From Kofleriaceae bacterium (GTDB taxonomy: Bacteria > Myxococcota_A > Polyangia > Haliangiales > Haliangiaceae): DNA of 64,000 bases. The position numbers were made by a program, and so were the translations under genes. Positions 28,593 to 37,437 of this stretch are shown here, piece by piece. The notes beneath the pieces are model-generated. The model was not told the origin of the DNA. It saw only the letters and a list, made by a program, of their open reading frames with translations, and made no database searches. Positions within the stretch are counted from its first letter, which is position 1, and each line of letters begins with the position of its first letter. The DNA is taken from NCBI GenBank assembly GCA_018057825.1, contig JAGPCY010000002.1:124001-188000 (forward strand). The letters are read 5' to 3'.

Positions 28593-28969
28593 GGCGCGCT
28601 CCAGTCGACGCTCACCAGCGTTACGCTGCGCTGCTGGTCGTTGACGCCTCTCACCGAGATCGCGGCGAGATCGAGGTAGGACTGCGCGGTGAAGGTGCCC
28701 TCGAGTCGGAACTCCAGGCCGCTCGTCGGGGTCGCCGTGAGCGGGGCGTCCTCGGACGGTGCGCCGAGCTGGTTCGGTGGCGCGTACAGGTACAAGCGGG
28801 TCAGGCCGGGCTCGGCGGCGCAGCTCACGTCGAGGGTCACCGGCGTCGGCTGATTGATGGGCAAGACCTCCGGGGAGCGGGCGCGCTCGTGGCACACGAA
28901 GTCGATCGTGTCTTCGGCAAAGCAGGCCGGCGCGACCGCCAGCACGAACACCAGTCGACACCAAGGCAT
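28589..28969 (-). CDS. Small exported protein, probable lipoprotein
   Basis: 126 residues from the ATG at 28969; a GTG five codons upstream is also possible. The hydrophobic segment RLVFVLAVAPAC followed by FAED fits a lipoprotein signal, though Pro at -2 is unusual. The mature domain (TPVTLDVSCAAEPGLTRLYL, RLEGTFTAQSYLDLAAISVR) looks like a small immunoglobulin-like beta sandwich. It is translationally coupled to the beta-barrel-like protein, so the pair may act together at the outer membrane. Function unknown. Confidence 0.6.
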   Translation of the reverse strand: MPWCRLVFVLAVAPACFAEDTIDFVCHERARSPEVLPINQPTPVTLDVSCAAEPGLTRLYLYAPPNQLGAPSEDAPLTATPTSGLEFRLEGTFTAQSYLDLAAISVRGVNDQQRSVTLVSVDWSAP

Positions 28970-29040
28970 GAGCGACGATCGCACAGCGACCGTAGCCGTG
29001 GCGGCTCCAACGGCGGCTGGGTGGACCTCGGGTGAGCGCG

Positions 29041-29050
29041 ATCACGTGAT
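29041..29050. promoter_or_regulatory. Small perfect palindrome ATCACGTGAT
   Basis: A ten-base palindrome between the exported-protein gene at 28969 and hexamer tract 6. It is a possible operator in the divergent intergenic region (28985-29476). It is short enough to occur by chance, so confidence is low. Confidence 0.2.
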
Positions 29051-29074
29051 GGCGAGCACCGACGGGAGCGGCGG

Positions 29075-29329
<255 letters not shown>

Positions 29330-29476
29330 CGACGCTCGTATCGAGGGGACAGTGGAGCAGCCGTGGCACGGGGCGATGTCGGGGCGTGCCAGCTCGGCCG
29401 GCAGAATCGGCACGGGATGGCGGCGACGGCCTGAACGCCGCCGGAAGAGCACGAGATCGCCCGCAGCCGCGTAGGC

Positions 29477-31618
29477 ATGCCCACTGCAATCGCGGTTGCC
29501 ATGGCCATTGGCACCTACCAGTCGTCGCAAGGAGCGAGGGAGCCGTCGGCCTCGGGGAGGGCCGGTGTCGCCGCCGGGAAGCGAACCGTCACCGGCTCGC
29601 TGCCGCCGCGCCTGGTAGCCCAGGCCAGCGCGACCAGCGGTCACGATCTCTCGACGGTCACGGTCCACAGCGATGGGCAGGCCGAGGCCCTTGGCACGCG
29701 CGCGTTCGCCCGCGGCGACCAGCTCCACTTCGCCGCCGGCAGCTTTCAACCCGACACCCGCGAGGGCCGTGCGCTGGTCGCGCACGAGCTGGGCCACGTC
29801 GCGCAGCAGCGCGAGGGCATGGTCGCGGCCACCGAGGTCCGGCGAGGGATGGCCGTCAACGCCGCACCGGCCTTGGAGGATGACGCCGATCGGCGGGGTG
29901 ACGCCATCGCGCAGGCCTTCGACCTCGACGAGTTCTCGGCCTTCGGTGCGCCGCCGGCATCGGGCGGCGCGGTCGCCGCGCACCTCGGCTGGACCTCGGT
30001 GGCGCCGGTCGGGCCCGCCTCGAGTGGAGAGGTCGTGCAAGGGTTCGATCTCGACGAGTTCTCCCGCTTCGGGCTGGCGACAGCCCCGGCTCCCGGGGGC
30101 GGCGTGGTGCAAGCGGAGGACCTGCCGCCGCTCGCGTCCGCCGCGCCGAACTCCGCGACCGCCTCGAGCGCCGCGGTTCCACCGGAGGTGCTGGCGCGGG
30201 TCGGTCTGGAGTTCGTCCACGACGAAGACACCAACGCTCGCCGCTACCGGATCGATCCCGGCGGGGTCTTCACGATCGTCGCCTCACCGTTTCCCGCAGA
30301 GGACGGGGCACACCTCCGCCCGACCGACACGGGCAAGCTCCACACCGCCTGGTCGACCCTGGCGGACTACGTGGTCGCCGAGGCGGCGTCCCTCGCGCCC
30401 ACCGAGATGGCCCCCGATGGCGCGGTGGCCGGCGCGGTCGACCTGGCGGACCGTGGCTCGGCCGCGCCCGTCCCCGGGACCGACCCGGGCGCGGAGCCGG
30501 CGACGTCGTCCGGTGGCCTGGTCCGCGGGCTGGTCGACACCATCGCCGGTGGGCTCGACGTGGTCCTCGACGCGGGCCGATCTCTCGTCGGCGGGGCTAC
30601 CGCCATCATCGACGCCGCGCTGGCGGTCTTGACCGGCGCGCCCCCGAGCGCGGTGCCCGCGGCCGACGCGCCTGTGGCCGAGGCCCCGCCCACCGCTCCC
30701 GCAGGAGCGACGCCGGACGCCCCCTCGCCGGTCCGAGAGCCGGACGCTCCGCCACCGACGCTCGGGCAGGTGCCGGGCGCGCCCGCGGTGCCCGACGGCG
30801 CGCCAGCGGTGCCGACCACGACCGCGATGACGTCCAGCGTCGGCGCGGACGGCGACAACCTGCGCGACGATGTGATCCTGGTCCAGGCCCGGCTGCGCGA
30901 GCTCGGGTACCCGGTCAACACCACCGGGGTACCCGACGACGCCACCATCTACGCCATCAAGATGTTCCAGGCTGCGCGCACGGCCTCTGCCGTCGCGCCG
31001 GGCCAGCGTGGAAGCCTGGTCGGCTGGATCGACGGCCGCATCGACGCCGGTGGACCGAGCGCGGCGGCGCTGTTCTCGAGCGCCGCCCCACGGTTCAAGA
31101 CGATCGCTCCCGGCGCGGTCAAGCCGGTCGGAAGCTCACCGCAGGCCGCCTACAACGCCTCGACCGGGGAGGCGCGGGCGATCTGGGATCGCCTGATGGC
31201 GGTCTGGGCGCGCGTGAGCCCGTATCTGGTCGGCGATGCCTATATGTCCTCGGGCTACCGCTCCGAGGCGGATCAGGTCCGCGTCATCGAGAACTTCTAT
31301 ACCAAGCCCCAGGACCAGGGCGGCTACCGGGAGGCGCTCATCGCCAACCATGGCGAGGCTGACTGGTCGACCTACGTCGGTCTCACCGACGACGCCTCGG
31401 TCGAGATCAAGCGGCAGCGGGTCAAGGCGCTCGGTCAAGACGTCGCCGCGCCCGGGACGAGCCCTCACCAGTCGGGCCGCGCCATCGATATCGGCGGCAC
31501 CCAGGAAGCCGAGCAGATCCTCGCGCTCTTGCGCTTCGCGATCGAGGTCGACGCCACCCTGGTGTCCTCGCTGCTCTACGAGAAGAACACGTGTGTCCAC
31601 ATCGAGTTCGACCCATGA
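29477..31618 (+). CDS. DUF4157 (eCIS-core) protein with peptidoglycan-binding and M15-peptidase-like domains
   Basis: A protein of 713 residues without a signal peptide. Residues 34-39 are GKRTVT, also present in the DUF4157 protein at 62267. Residues about 50-115 are the DUF4157 domain: GHDLSTVTVHSDGQAEALG, then LVAHELGHVAQQREG (HELGH 103-107). Two copies of FDLDEFS-x-FG lie at 148-157 and 190-199. A Pro/Ala-rich linker spans about 330-445; a peptidoglycan-binding-like helix bundle near 455-500 includes DVILVQARLRELGYPVNTTG. The C-terminal 150 residues resemble M15 D-Ala-D-Ala peptidases, with SPHQSGRAIDIGG and a final CVHIEFDP supplying His/Asp ligands. DUF4157 proteins are commonly associated with extracellular contractile injection systems, so this may be a wall-attacking cargo; no tail genes are in the window. 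Confidence 0.85.
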   Translation: MPTAIAVAMAIGTYQSSQGAREPSASGRAGVAAGKRTVTGSLPPRLVAQASATSGHDLSTVTVHSDGQAEALGTRAFARGDQLHFAAGSFQPDTREGRALVAHELGHVAQQREGMVAATEVRRGMAVNAAPALEDDADRRGDAIAQAFDLDEFSAFGAPPASGGAVAAHLGWTSVAPVGPASSGEVVQGFDLDEFSRFGLATAPAPGGGVVQAEDLPPLASAAPNSATASSAAVPPEVLARVGLEFVHDEDTNARRYRIDPGGVFTIVASPFPAEDGAHLRPTDTGKLHTAWSTLADYVVAEAASLAPTEMAPDGAVAGAVDLADRGSAAPVPGTDPGAEPATSSGGLVRGLVDTIAGGLDVVLDAGRSLVGGATAIIDAALAVLTGAPPSAVPAADAPVAEAPPTAPAGATPDAPSPVREPDAPPPTLGQVPGAPAVPDGAPAVPTTTAMTSSVGADGDNLRDDVILVQARLRELGYPVNTTGVPDDATIYAIKMFQAARTASAVAPGQRGSLVGWIDGRIDAGGPSAAALFSSAAPRFKTIAPGAVKPVGSSPQAAYNASTGEARAIWDRLMAVWARVSPYLVGDAYMSSGYRSEADQVRVIENFYTKPQDQGGYREALIANHGEADWSTYVGLTDDASVEIKRQRVKALGQDVAAPGTSPHQSGRAIDIGGTQEAEQILALLRFAIEVDATLVSSLLYEKNTCVHIEFDP

Positions 31619-31652
31619 GGGGGAGCGCCTGGGACCGCGCTGCGCCGGCCGT

Positions 31653-32681
<1,029 letters not shown>

Positions 32682-32690
32682 GGCGCATCT

Positions 32691-32870
32691 TAGGGCCCGC
32701 GAAAGAACAACTCAGCCGATCTCGCGGCCGATCCAACCCGGCTGGCGGCGTTGCTCGTCGGTTCCACACCGAGAGTGTGCGCCGCTCCTCGCGCCTTGCC
32801 ATCCGGGCGCCTCGACCGCGATCTTCGACCGACTTGTTCATTCGCGGGCCCTAGGGCCCGGGAAGGAACA
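32691..32870. repeat. Twenty-base inverted repeat with a third copy, in a divergent promoter region
   Basis: The sequence TAGGGCCCGCGAA plus AGAACAA (32691-32710) recurs inverted at 32834-32853 with one mismatch in twenty, 123 bases apart. A further partial direct copy (TAGGGCCCGGGAAGGAACA) occupies 32852-32870, overlapping the second. The element lies wholly between the desulfhydrase start and the deacetylase start. It could be three operator sites for a regulator of both genes, or the ends of a small mobile-type element of about 163 bases; no target-site duplication is evident. Confidence 0.6.
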
Positions 32871-32908
32871 TTCGATCCTCCCGCTCCAGGCGCGCTAGAA
32901 TTTTTTTC

Positions 32909-33799
32909 GTGACCCCGCCGCTGCCTCCCGACCCGCTCGCCTCGACGAGCGCCGGCAATGATCGCCGGCGGTCGCGCGTTGTGGCGGCGATGGTCCGGCT
33001 GGCCATGCTCGCCCTGGTGCTCGTGGTCGGCGCGACCCCGGCGGCGGCGCAGCGCGGCTGGCCCCAGCCGGCGGCCGGGCCCTCGGCCAGCGGCGCGCCC
33101 GAGCTGGTCCTCACCTTCGACGACGGCCCCGACCCCGACAACACCCCCAAGGTCCTCGACGTGCTCCGCGCCCGCGGCCTGCGCGGCGTGTTCTTCCAGG
33201 TCGGCTGGCGCTACCGGCGCGGCGACGTGCCCCGGGCCCGCGCGCTCCAGGCCCAGATGGTCCGCGAGGGCCACATCATCGCCAACCACACCGTGTCCCA
33301 CGCCCAGCTCTGCGCGGTGCCCGACGATGAGGCCCGCCGCGAGATCAGCGAGGCCCGGGCGCTCCTCGAGGTCGGCGCGGCCATGCCGGTGCAGTGGTTT
33401 CGCACGCCCTACGGCGCGCGCTGCCCGCGGGTCGAGCGCGTCCTCGCCAGCCTCGGGCTGGTCCACTTCCACTGGGACATCGATCCGCAGGAGTGGCGCG
33501 GCCTGACCCCCAAGCAGACCGCGGCCAAGGTCATCGGCCAGCTCGCGCGCCTCGACGGTCGCGCCGTCCTGCTCATGCACGACACCAAGCTCGCCACCCG
33601 CACCGCGCTCACCGAGATCCTCGACTGGGTCGACGCCGAGAACCGGCGCCGGGCCAAGACCGGTCGCGCGCCGATCAAGATCATCGGCGGCGATCAGGTC
33701 GCCGCCGAGGCGGTCGCGCCGTCGGTGGCGTGGCTGAAGAAGGCCGTCGCCCACGGCCGCGCCGGCCTGGCCGAGAGCCTCGTCGCCAGCGTGCCGTAG
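32909..33799 (+). CDS. Polysaccharide deacetylase (NodB homology domain)
   Basis: A protein of 296 residues from a GTG at 32909, preceded by an unusual TTTTTTT run. A signal-like hydrophobic segment (residues 27-47) ends in ATPAAAQ. The NodB domain has the catalytic and metal set: LVLTFDDGPDPD (Asp71, Asp72), NHTVSH (His127, His131) and WFRTPYGARCPR near 164; the last motif before the C-terminus is LLMHDTK. It likely removes acetyl groups from peptidoglycan or an exopolysaccharide in the envelope. Substrate unknown. Hexamer tract 7 begins three bases after its stop. Confidence 0.92.
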   Translation: MTPPLPPDPLASTSAGNDRRRSRVVAAMVRLAMLALVLVVGATPAAAQRGWPQPAAGPSASGAPELVLTFDDGPDPDNTPKVLDVLRARGLRGVFFQVGWRYRRGDVPRARALQAQMVREGHIIANHTVSHAQLCAVPDDEARREISEARALLEVGAAMPVQWFRTPYGARCPRVERVLASLGLVHFHWDIDPQEWRGLTPKQTAAKVIGQLARLDGRAVLLMHDTKLATRTALTEILDWVDAENRRRAKTGRAPIKIIGGDQVAAEAVAPSVAWLKKAVAHGRAGLAESLVASVP

Positions 33800-33801
33800 C
33801 G

Positions 33802-33985
33802 CCTCGGCCTCGGCCTCCGCCTCCGTCTCGGCCTCGGTCTCGGTCTCGGCCTCGGTCTCGGCCTCGGTCTCGGTCTCGGTCTCCGCCTCCGTCTCGGCCT
33901 CGGACTCGGTCTCGGCCTCGGTCTCGGTCTCGGCCTCCGCCTCGGTCTCGGACTCGGCCTCGGTCTCGGCCTCGGCCTCGGCCTC
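33802..33985. repeat. Hexamer tract 7 (CTCGGC/CTCGGT type)
   Basis: Fills the gap between convergent genes: it starts three bases after the deacetylase stop and ends four bases before the stop of the MYXO-CTERM protein. Its pattern and setting match tracts 2 and 4. Confidence 0.88.
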
Positions 33986-33989
33986 TCCG

Positions 33990-34658
33990 TCAGCCGCGCC
34001 GTCCTCTCCGTCGTCCCCGGCTGGCGACCAGCCCGGCGAGCGCCACCAGCCCGAGCCCGGTCGCGCCGCGCGCGCCCCCGGTCGAGCAGCCGTCGTCGTC
34101 GACCGCCGGGCCGACGACCGTCACGATCACCGGCGGTCCGGCGTTGCCGTTCAGATCGACCGCCTGGACCTCGAGCTGGAACGCGAAGCCGCGGTCGTCG
34201 TCGGAGAAGTACAGGTAGACCTCGCCGGCGCCGTCGGGGACCAGCGGCTCGGGGCCGATCCACAGGTCGTGGGGCAGCTCGCCGCCGATCAAGCGGAGCC
34301 GGAAGCCGAGGCGCGGCGCCGGGGCGCGATCATCGCTGGCGACCGGGCGCAGGACGACGAAGTTGGGGCTGCAGTCGAGCCCGGTGCACCCCTCGTTGGC
34401 CGGGTAGCGCACGATCTCGGGCGTGGCCACGGTCGCCGGGCCCGGCGCCACGGTGTCGTCGGCGTAGGCGGGGTCGAGGACCAGCCGATCACTGGTCACG
34501 ATCGAGCACGCGTCCGCCGGGCGCGGCGCGAGCGTGACCGAAGCGGCCGCGACGATCGCCGCTGCGACGAGGCCGCGCGCGGCGCGGCGCGGTGGCATCG
34601 TGCGCAGCCGGCCCGACGGCAGGGTTGGCAGCAGATCGTGCGGCATGGTTCGCGGCAT
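33990..34658 (-). CDS. Secreted protein with MYXO-CTERM-like C-terminus
   Basis: 222 residues from the ATG at 34658, chosen because AGAGGGG lies nine bases before it; later ATGs at 34649 and 34598 are also possible. A signal sequence ends RPADA before CSIV. The mature domain has paired cysteines (EGCTGLDCSPN) and a beta-rich section with DLNGNAGPPVIVTVVG. The end, DDDGCSTGG then a hydrophobic helix and RGRRRGRRG, is the MYXO-CTERM sorting pattern (Cys, Gly-Gly, helix, Arg cluster), which is cut by a rhomboid-like sortase in myxobacteria. Function of the main domain unknown. Confidence 0.8.
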   Translation of the reverse strand: MPRTMPHDLLPTLPSGRLRTMPPRRAARGLVAAAIVAAASVTLAPRPADACSIVTSDRLVLDPAYADDTVAPGPATVATPEIVRYPANEGCTGLDCSPNFVVLRPVASDDRAPAPRLGFRLRLIGGELPHDLWIGPEPLVPDGAGEVYLYFSDDDRGFAFQLEVQAVDLNGNAGPPVIVTVVGPAVDDDGCSTGGARGATGLGLVALAGLVASRGRRRGRRG

Positions 34659-34684
34659 GGTGGGCCCCTCTGCCAGCTCGTCTT

Positions 34685-34713
34685 TGCAAGCTTGCAGCCA
34701 GCCTGCGCGCAGG
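34685..34713. promoter_or_regulatory. Two adjacent 12-base palindromes in a divergent promoter region
   Basis: TGCAAGCTTGCA (34685-34696) and CCTGCGCGCAGG (34702-34713) are both perfect palindromes. They lie between the divergent starts of the MYXO-CTERM protein (34658) and the nucleotidyltransferase (34772). Their centres are 17 bases apart. They could be two operator sites; neither matches a known binding motif I can name. Confidence 0.35.
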
Positions 34714-34771
34714 TGAGCGCGCCGCTCGGTGCGCCTCCTGCGCGCCATCGCCGCCGGCTGGCCTGACAGGC

Positions 34772-35851
34772 ATGTCGCGATCGCGGCGCGTGGCGCTGGC
34801 GCTCGGCCGCGAACCGGCGTCTCCTCATCCGATGGCGCAGCCCCTCGGCGACGTGGCCGCGATGGCTGCTCAGGTCCTCGCCCGGGTGCGCGCGGCGGCG
34901 GCTCCGGGCGCGATGGTCGAACTCTACGGCTCGTGCGTCTACGCCCCGACCCACGCCAGCGACGTCGACGTGCTGGTGACTGACGACGACCCGGCGCGGC
35001 TGGCGGCGGCCCTCGAGCTGACGCCGATCCCGACCGTGCCGCCGCGCATGCACGGCGTCCTGGCCGGGGTGCCGGTCGACCTCACGGTCGTCGTGGGCGA
35101 CGGCGAGGTCGCGCGCGCCATGCGGGCCGGGCCGCGCGACGCCGCGGCGCTGGTCGACCACCTGCGCGCTCACCGACGCGACCAGGCCTTCGCGGCAGCG
35201 TGGCCCCACGTGCGGCGCTTCGTCCGGGCGCGCGGCCTCGGTCACAACGGGCTCGGCTGGTTCGGCAGCTTCGGCTGGGCGCTGCTGCTGGCGGCGCCGC
35301 TGGCGACCGACCGCGAGCTCGCGGCCGCTCAGCCGGGGGCGGTGGTCCCGGGGTGGCTGCGCTGGCTGGCGCGGTTGGCGCCGGGCGCGGCGGTCGGGCT
35401 CCACGGCACCCGCGCCGGCGCGAGCGAGCCGTTCTACCTGGCGGCGCCGACGCCGCCGGCCCGCGACGTCGCCCGCCTGTCCAAGCGAGCCGCGACGGTG
35501 CTGTTCGCCGAGGCCCGGGCCGCCGTCTCCGCGATCGGCGACGTCGCCACCGACGCCGAGGCCCTCGACCGGATCGCCGACCTGGCCGCCGCCCCGCCGC
35601 CCGGCACCACCCTGGCGATCGTCGGCGAGGACGACCACAGCCGCGGTCGCTACGAGGGGGTGGCCCGCGGCATCCTCGTCGAGCTCGAGGCGCTCGGGGC
35701 GATCCGCTCGTGGGGGCGCCTCGACCTCGAGCCCGACGGCGGCTGGCGCCACCACGTCACGGTGCCGGCTCATCGCGCCCACAGCGCCCGGGACGTCATC
35801 GCGCGCGGCCTGGCCCTGGCGATGATCGACGCCGAGGTCGGGCCGCGCTGA
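34772..35851 (+). CDS. Nucleotidyltransferase of the poly(A)-polymerase/OAS-like fold
   Basis: A protein of 359 residues. The motif VELYGSCVYAPTHASDVDVL contains GS (53-54) and DVD (64-66), the metal-binding set of the DNA polymerase beta superfamily. WPHVRRFVRARGLGHNG and FGSFGWALLLAAP match the helical central domain of PAP-type enzymes, suggesting a terminal nucleotidyltransferase or a cyclic-oligonucleotide synthase relative. No CBASS partner genes are adjacent. The C-terminal 110 residues, including DDHSRGRYEGVARGILVELEAL and DLEPDGGWRHHV, look like an RNA-binding-type domain. A GC hairpin follows the stop (35857-35871). Exact activity unknown. Confidence 0.72.
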   Translation: MSRSRRVALALGREPASPHPMAQPLGDVAAMAAQVLARVRAAAAPGAMVELYGSCVYAPTHASDVDVLVTDDDPARLAAALELTPIPTVPPRMHGVLAGVPVDLTVVVGDGEVARAMRAGPRDAAALVDHLRAHRRDQAFAAAWPHVRRFVRARGLGHNGLGWFGSFGWALLLAAPLATDRELAAAQPGAVVPGWLRWLARLAPGAAVGLHGTRAGASEPFYLAAPTPPARDVARLSKRAATVLFAEARAAVSAIGDVATDAEALDRIADLAAAPPPGTTLAIVGEDDHSRGRYEGVARGILVELEALGAIRSWGRLDLEPDGGWRHHVTVPAHRAHSARDVIARGLALAMIDAEVGPR

Positions 35852-35856
35852 GGGTC

Positions 35857-35871
35857 GCCCGCCGGGCGGGC
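35857..35871 (+). terminator. GC-rich hairpin after the nucleotidyltransferase
   Basis: GCCCGCCGGGCGGGC is a perfect inverted repeat about five bases after the stop codon and 50 bases before astA. As RNA it gives a five-pair stem with a five-base loop. There is no T-run, so it may be a weak or Rho-assisted terminator. Confidence 0.3.
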
Positions 35872-35920
35872 CGGCGGGTTCGTGTTAAGGTCGTCGCGGG
35901 ACCTCCGCACAGGCCCAGCC

Positions 35921-36931
35921 ATGTTCCGGATTCGCCAATCATCTCGAGACGATGTCGAGCAGATCGTGCAGGTGGCCGAGCACCTGGACACGGTCAACCT
36001 GCCGGCTGATCGCCACCACATCGAGCGCATCCTCGCGCTGTCCGAGGCGAGCTTCGCCGAGACCATCCCCGCGGTCGAGCGCGAGTACCTGTTCGTCCTC
36101 GAGGACCTCGAGGCCCGCCGGGTCATCGGCACGTCGATGATCCACGCCCAGCACGGCACCAAGCGCGCGCCGCACATCTTCTTTCGCGTCGAGAACGACG
36201 AGCGCTACTCGTACACCCTCGATCGCTACTTCGTGCACCGCACGCTGCGCATCGGCTACAACTACAGCGGTCCGACGGAGATCGGCGGACTCATCCTCTT
36301 GCCCGAGTACCGCGGAAATCCCGAAGCCCTCGGCCGCCTGCTGTCCTACACTCGCTTCCTGTTCATCGCGATGCACCGCCCGGTGTTCCGCGATCGCGTG
36401 CTGTCCGAGCTGCTGCCGCCCCTCGAGCCCGACGGCACGAGCAAGTTGTGGGAGCACCTGGGCCGGCACTTCACCGGCCTGAGCTACCAGGAGGCGGATC
36501 TGCTGTCGAAGGACAACAAGGAGTTCATCCACGCCTTGTTCCCCGATGAGCCGATCCACTGCGAGCTGTTGCCGGCCGAGGTCCGCGACATCATCGGCCA
36601 GGTCGGCCCCGACACCCGCGGCGTCGAGAAGATGCTGCGCCGCATCGGCTTCGAGTACGCCGGGCAGATCGATCCCTTCGATGGCGGGCCGCACTTCGTC
36701 GCGATCACCGATCAGATCCCGCTGGTGCGCGACGCCCACGCGCTACCGATCGCGGTCGCGGCCGAGCTGCCGGGCGACGCGAGCTGGGCGATCGTCGCCG
36801 CCGAGGCCGGGCAGTTCTGCGCGGTCGGCGCTCGGGCCGCGGTGCACGACGGCCAGGTGGTCGTCAGCGCCGACGTCGCGAGCCGGCTGGGCGTGACCGC
36901 CGGCGCCTCGGTCTGGGTGGTCCACCCGTGA
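35921..36931 (+). CDS. astA: Arginine N-succinyltransferase
   Basis: A protein of 336 residues. It is recognised by FRIRQSSRDDVEQIVQVAEH at the start, EIGGLILLPEYRGNPEALGR, GRLLSYTRFLFIAMHRPVFR and LSELLPPLEPDG; these belong to AstA/AruF/AruG, a GNAT-type enzyme transferring succinyl from succinyl-CoA to arginine or ornithine at the entry of arginine catabolism. The remaining ast genes are not in the window. Its stop overlaps the next gene (GTGA), heading a four-gene overlapping unit ending in an NtrC-type regulator. Either it works with ast genes elsewhere or acts on another amine here. Confidence 0.9.
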   Translation: MFRIRQSSRDDVEQIVQVAEHLDTVNLPADRHHIERILALSEASFAETIPAVEREYLFVLEDLEARRVIGTSMIHAQHGTKRAPHIFFRVENDERYSYTLDRYFVHRTLRIGYNYSGPTEIGGLILLPEYRGNPEALGRLLSYTRFLFIAMHRPVFRDRVLSELLPPLEPDGTSKLWEHLGRHFTGLSYQEADLLSKDNKEFIHALFPDEPIHCELLPAEVRDIIGQVGPDTRGVEKMLRRIGFEYAGQIDPFDGGPHFVAITDQIPLVRDAHALPIAVAAELPGDASWAIVAAEAGQFCAVGARAAVHDGQVVVSADVASRLGVTAGASVWVVHP

Positions 36932-37437
36932 GCCTCCCGCCGCTGCGCTGTGCGGCGCTGGCCCTCGCGCTCGTCGGCTGCGCCGCGGCCCAGGCCCAGC
37001 CACCCGAGCGCGACCTGCTGGCTCGGGTCCTGACCGCGCCGCCGTCCTGGCAGGTCCTGGCGCTCGGCGCGCCGCCGACCGGCGCCGCGGTCGCCGGCTG
37101 GGGCGATCCGGGCCGCGGGTGCTATGCCATCGCCGTGACCGCCACCTCGCCGCGCCAGAACCCCGAGGACGCCCTCGCCGGGTTCGCTCGCGCTCTGGCC
37201 GCCAGCGCCGAGCTCGACGGCTGGACCACGACCGGCAGCGATGGCGTCGGTCGCCTGCGTCGGGGCGAGCTGTCGGGCCAGCTCCGCGCGCAGGCGGTCG
37301 CGATCGGCGCCGGCGCCGCGGTCGTGGCCCTCGCCTGTGTCCACAACGGCCGCGCCCCCGAGGCGTGCGCCGCCACCTGCCAGCCGGTGCTGGCGTCCTT
37401 CGAGCCGGCCAAGGTCGCCGCTGAGGTCGTGCCGTGA
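36928..37437 (+). CDS. Small exported protein of unknown function
   Basis: A protein of 169 residues from a GTG that overlaps the astA stop. A signal (RCAALALALVGCAAAQAQ) could be cut by either signal peptidase; Cys at 18 after LVG fits a lipoprotein. The rest is a compact mixed domain with RGCYAIAVTATSP, a GAAVVALACV strand and CAATCQPVLASFEP near the end, giving several cysteines that may pair. The next gene starts with a GTGA overlap. It shares a domain style with the 343-residue protein that follows, suggesting duplication. Confidence 0.65.
   Translation: MSLPPLRCAALALALVGCAAAQAQPPERDLLARVLTAPPSWQVLALGAPPTGAAVAGWGDPGRGCYAIAVTATSPRQNPEDALAGFARALAASAELDGWTTTGSDGVGRLRRGELSGQLRAQAVAIGAGAAVVALACVHNGRAPEACAATCQPVLASFEPAKVAAEVVP

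Noticed and set aside
32895-32911. The T-run before the deacetylase as an intrinsic terminator
   Set aside because: No stem-loop lies directly before it and it abuts the GTG start, so a leader or promoter feature is more likely.
34772-35851. The nucleotidyltransferase as a CBASS cyclase
   Set aside because: GS and DVD motifs are present, but no CBASS effector or ancillary gene is adjacent, and the C-terminal domain is unlike CD-NTases I recognise.
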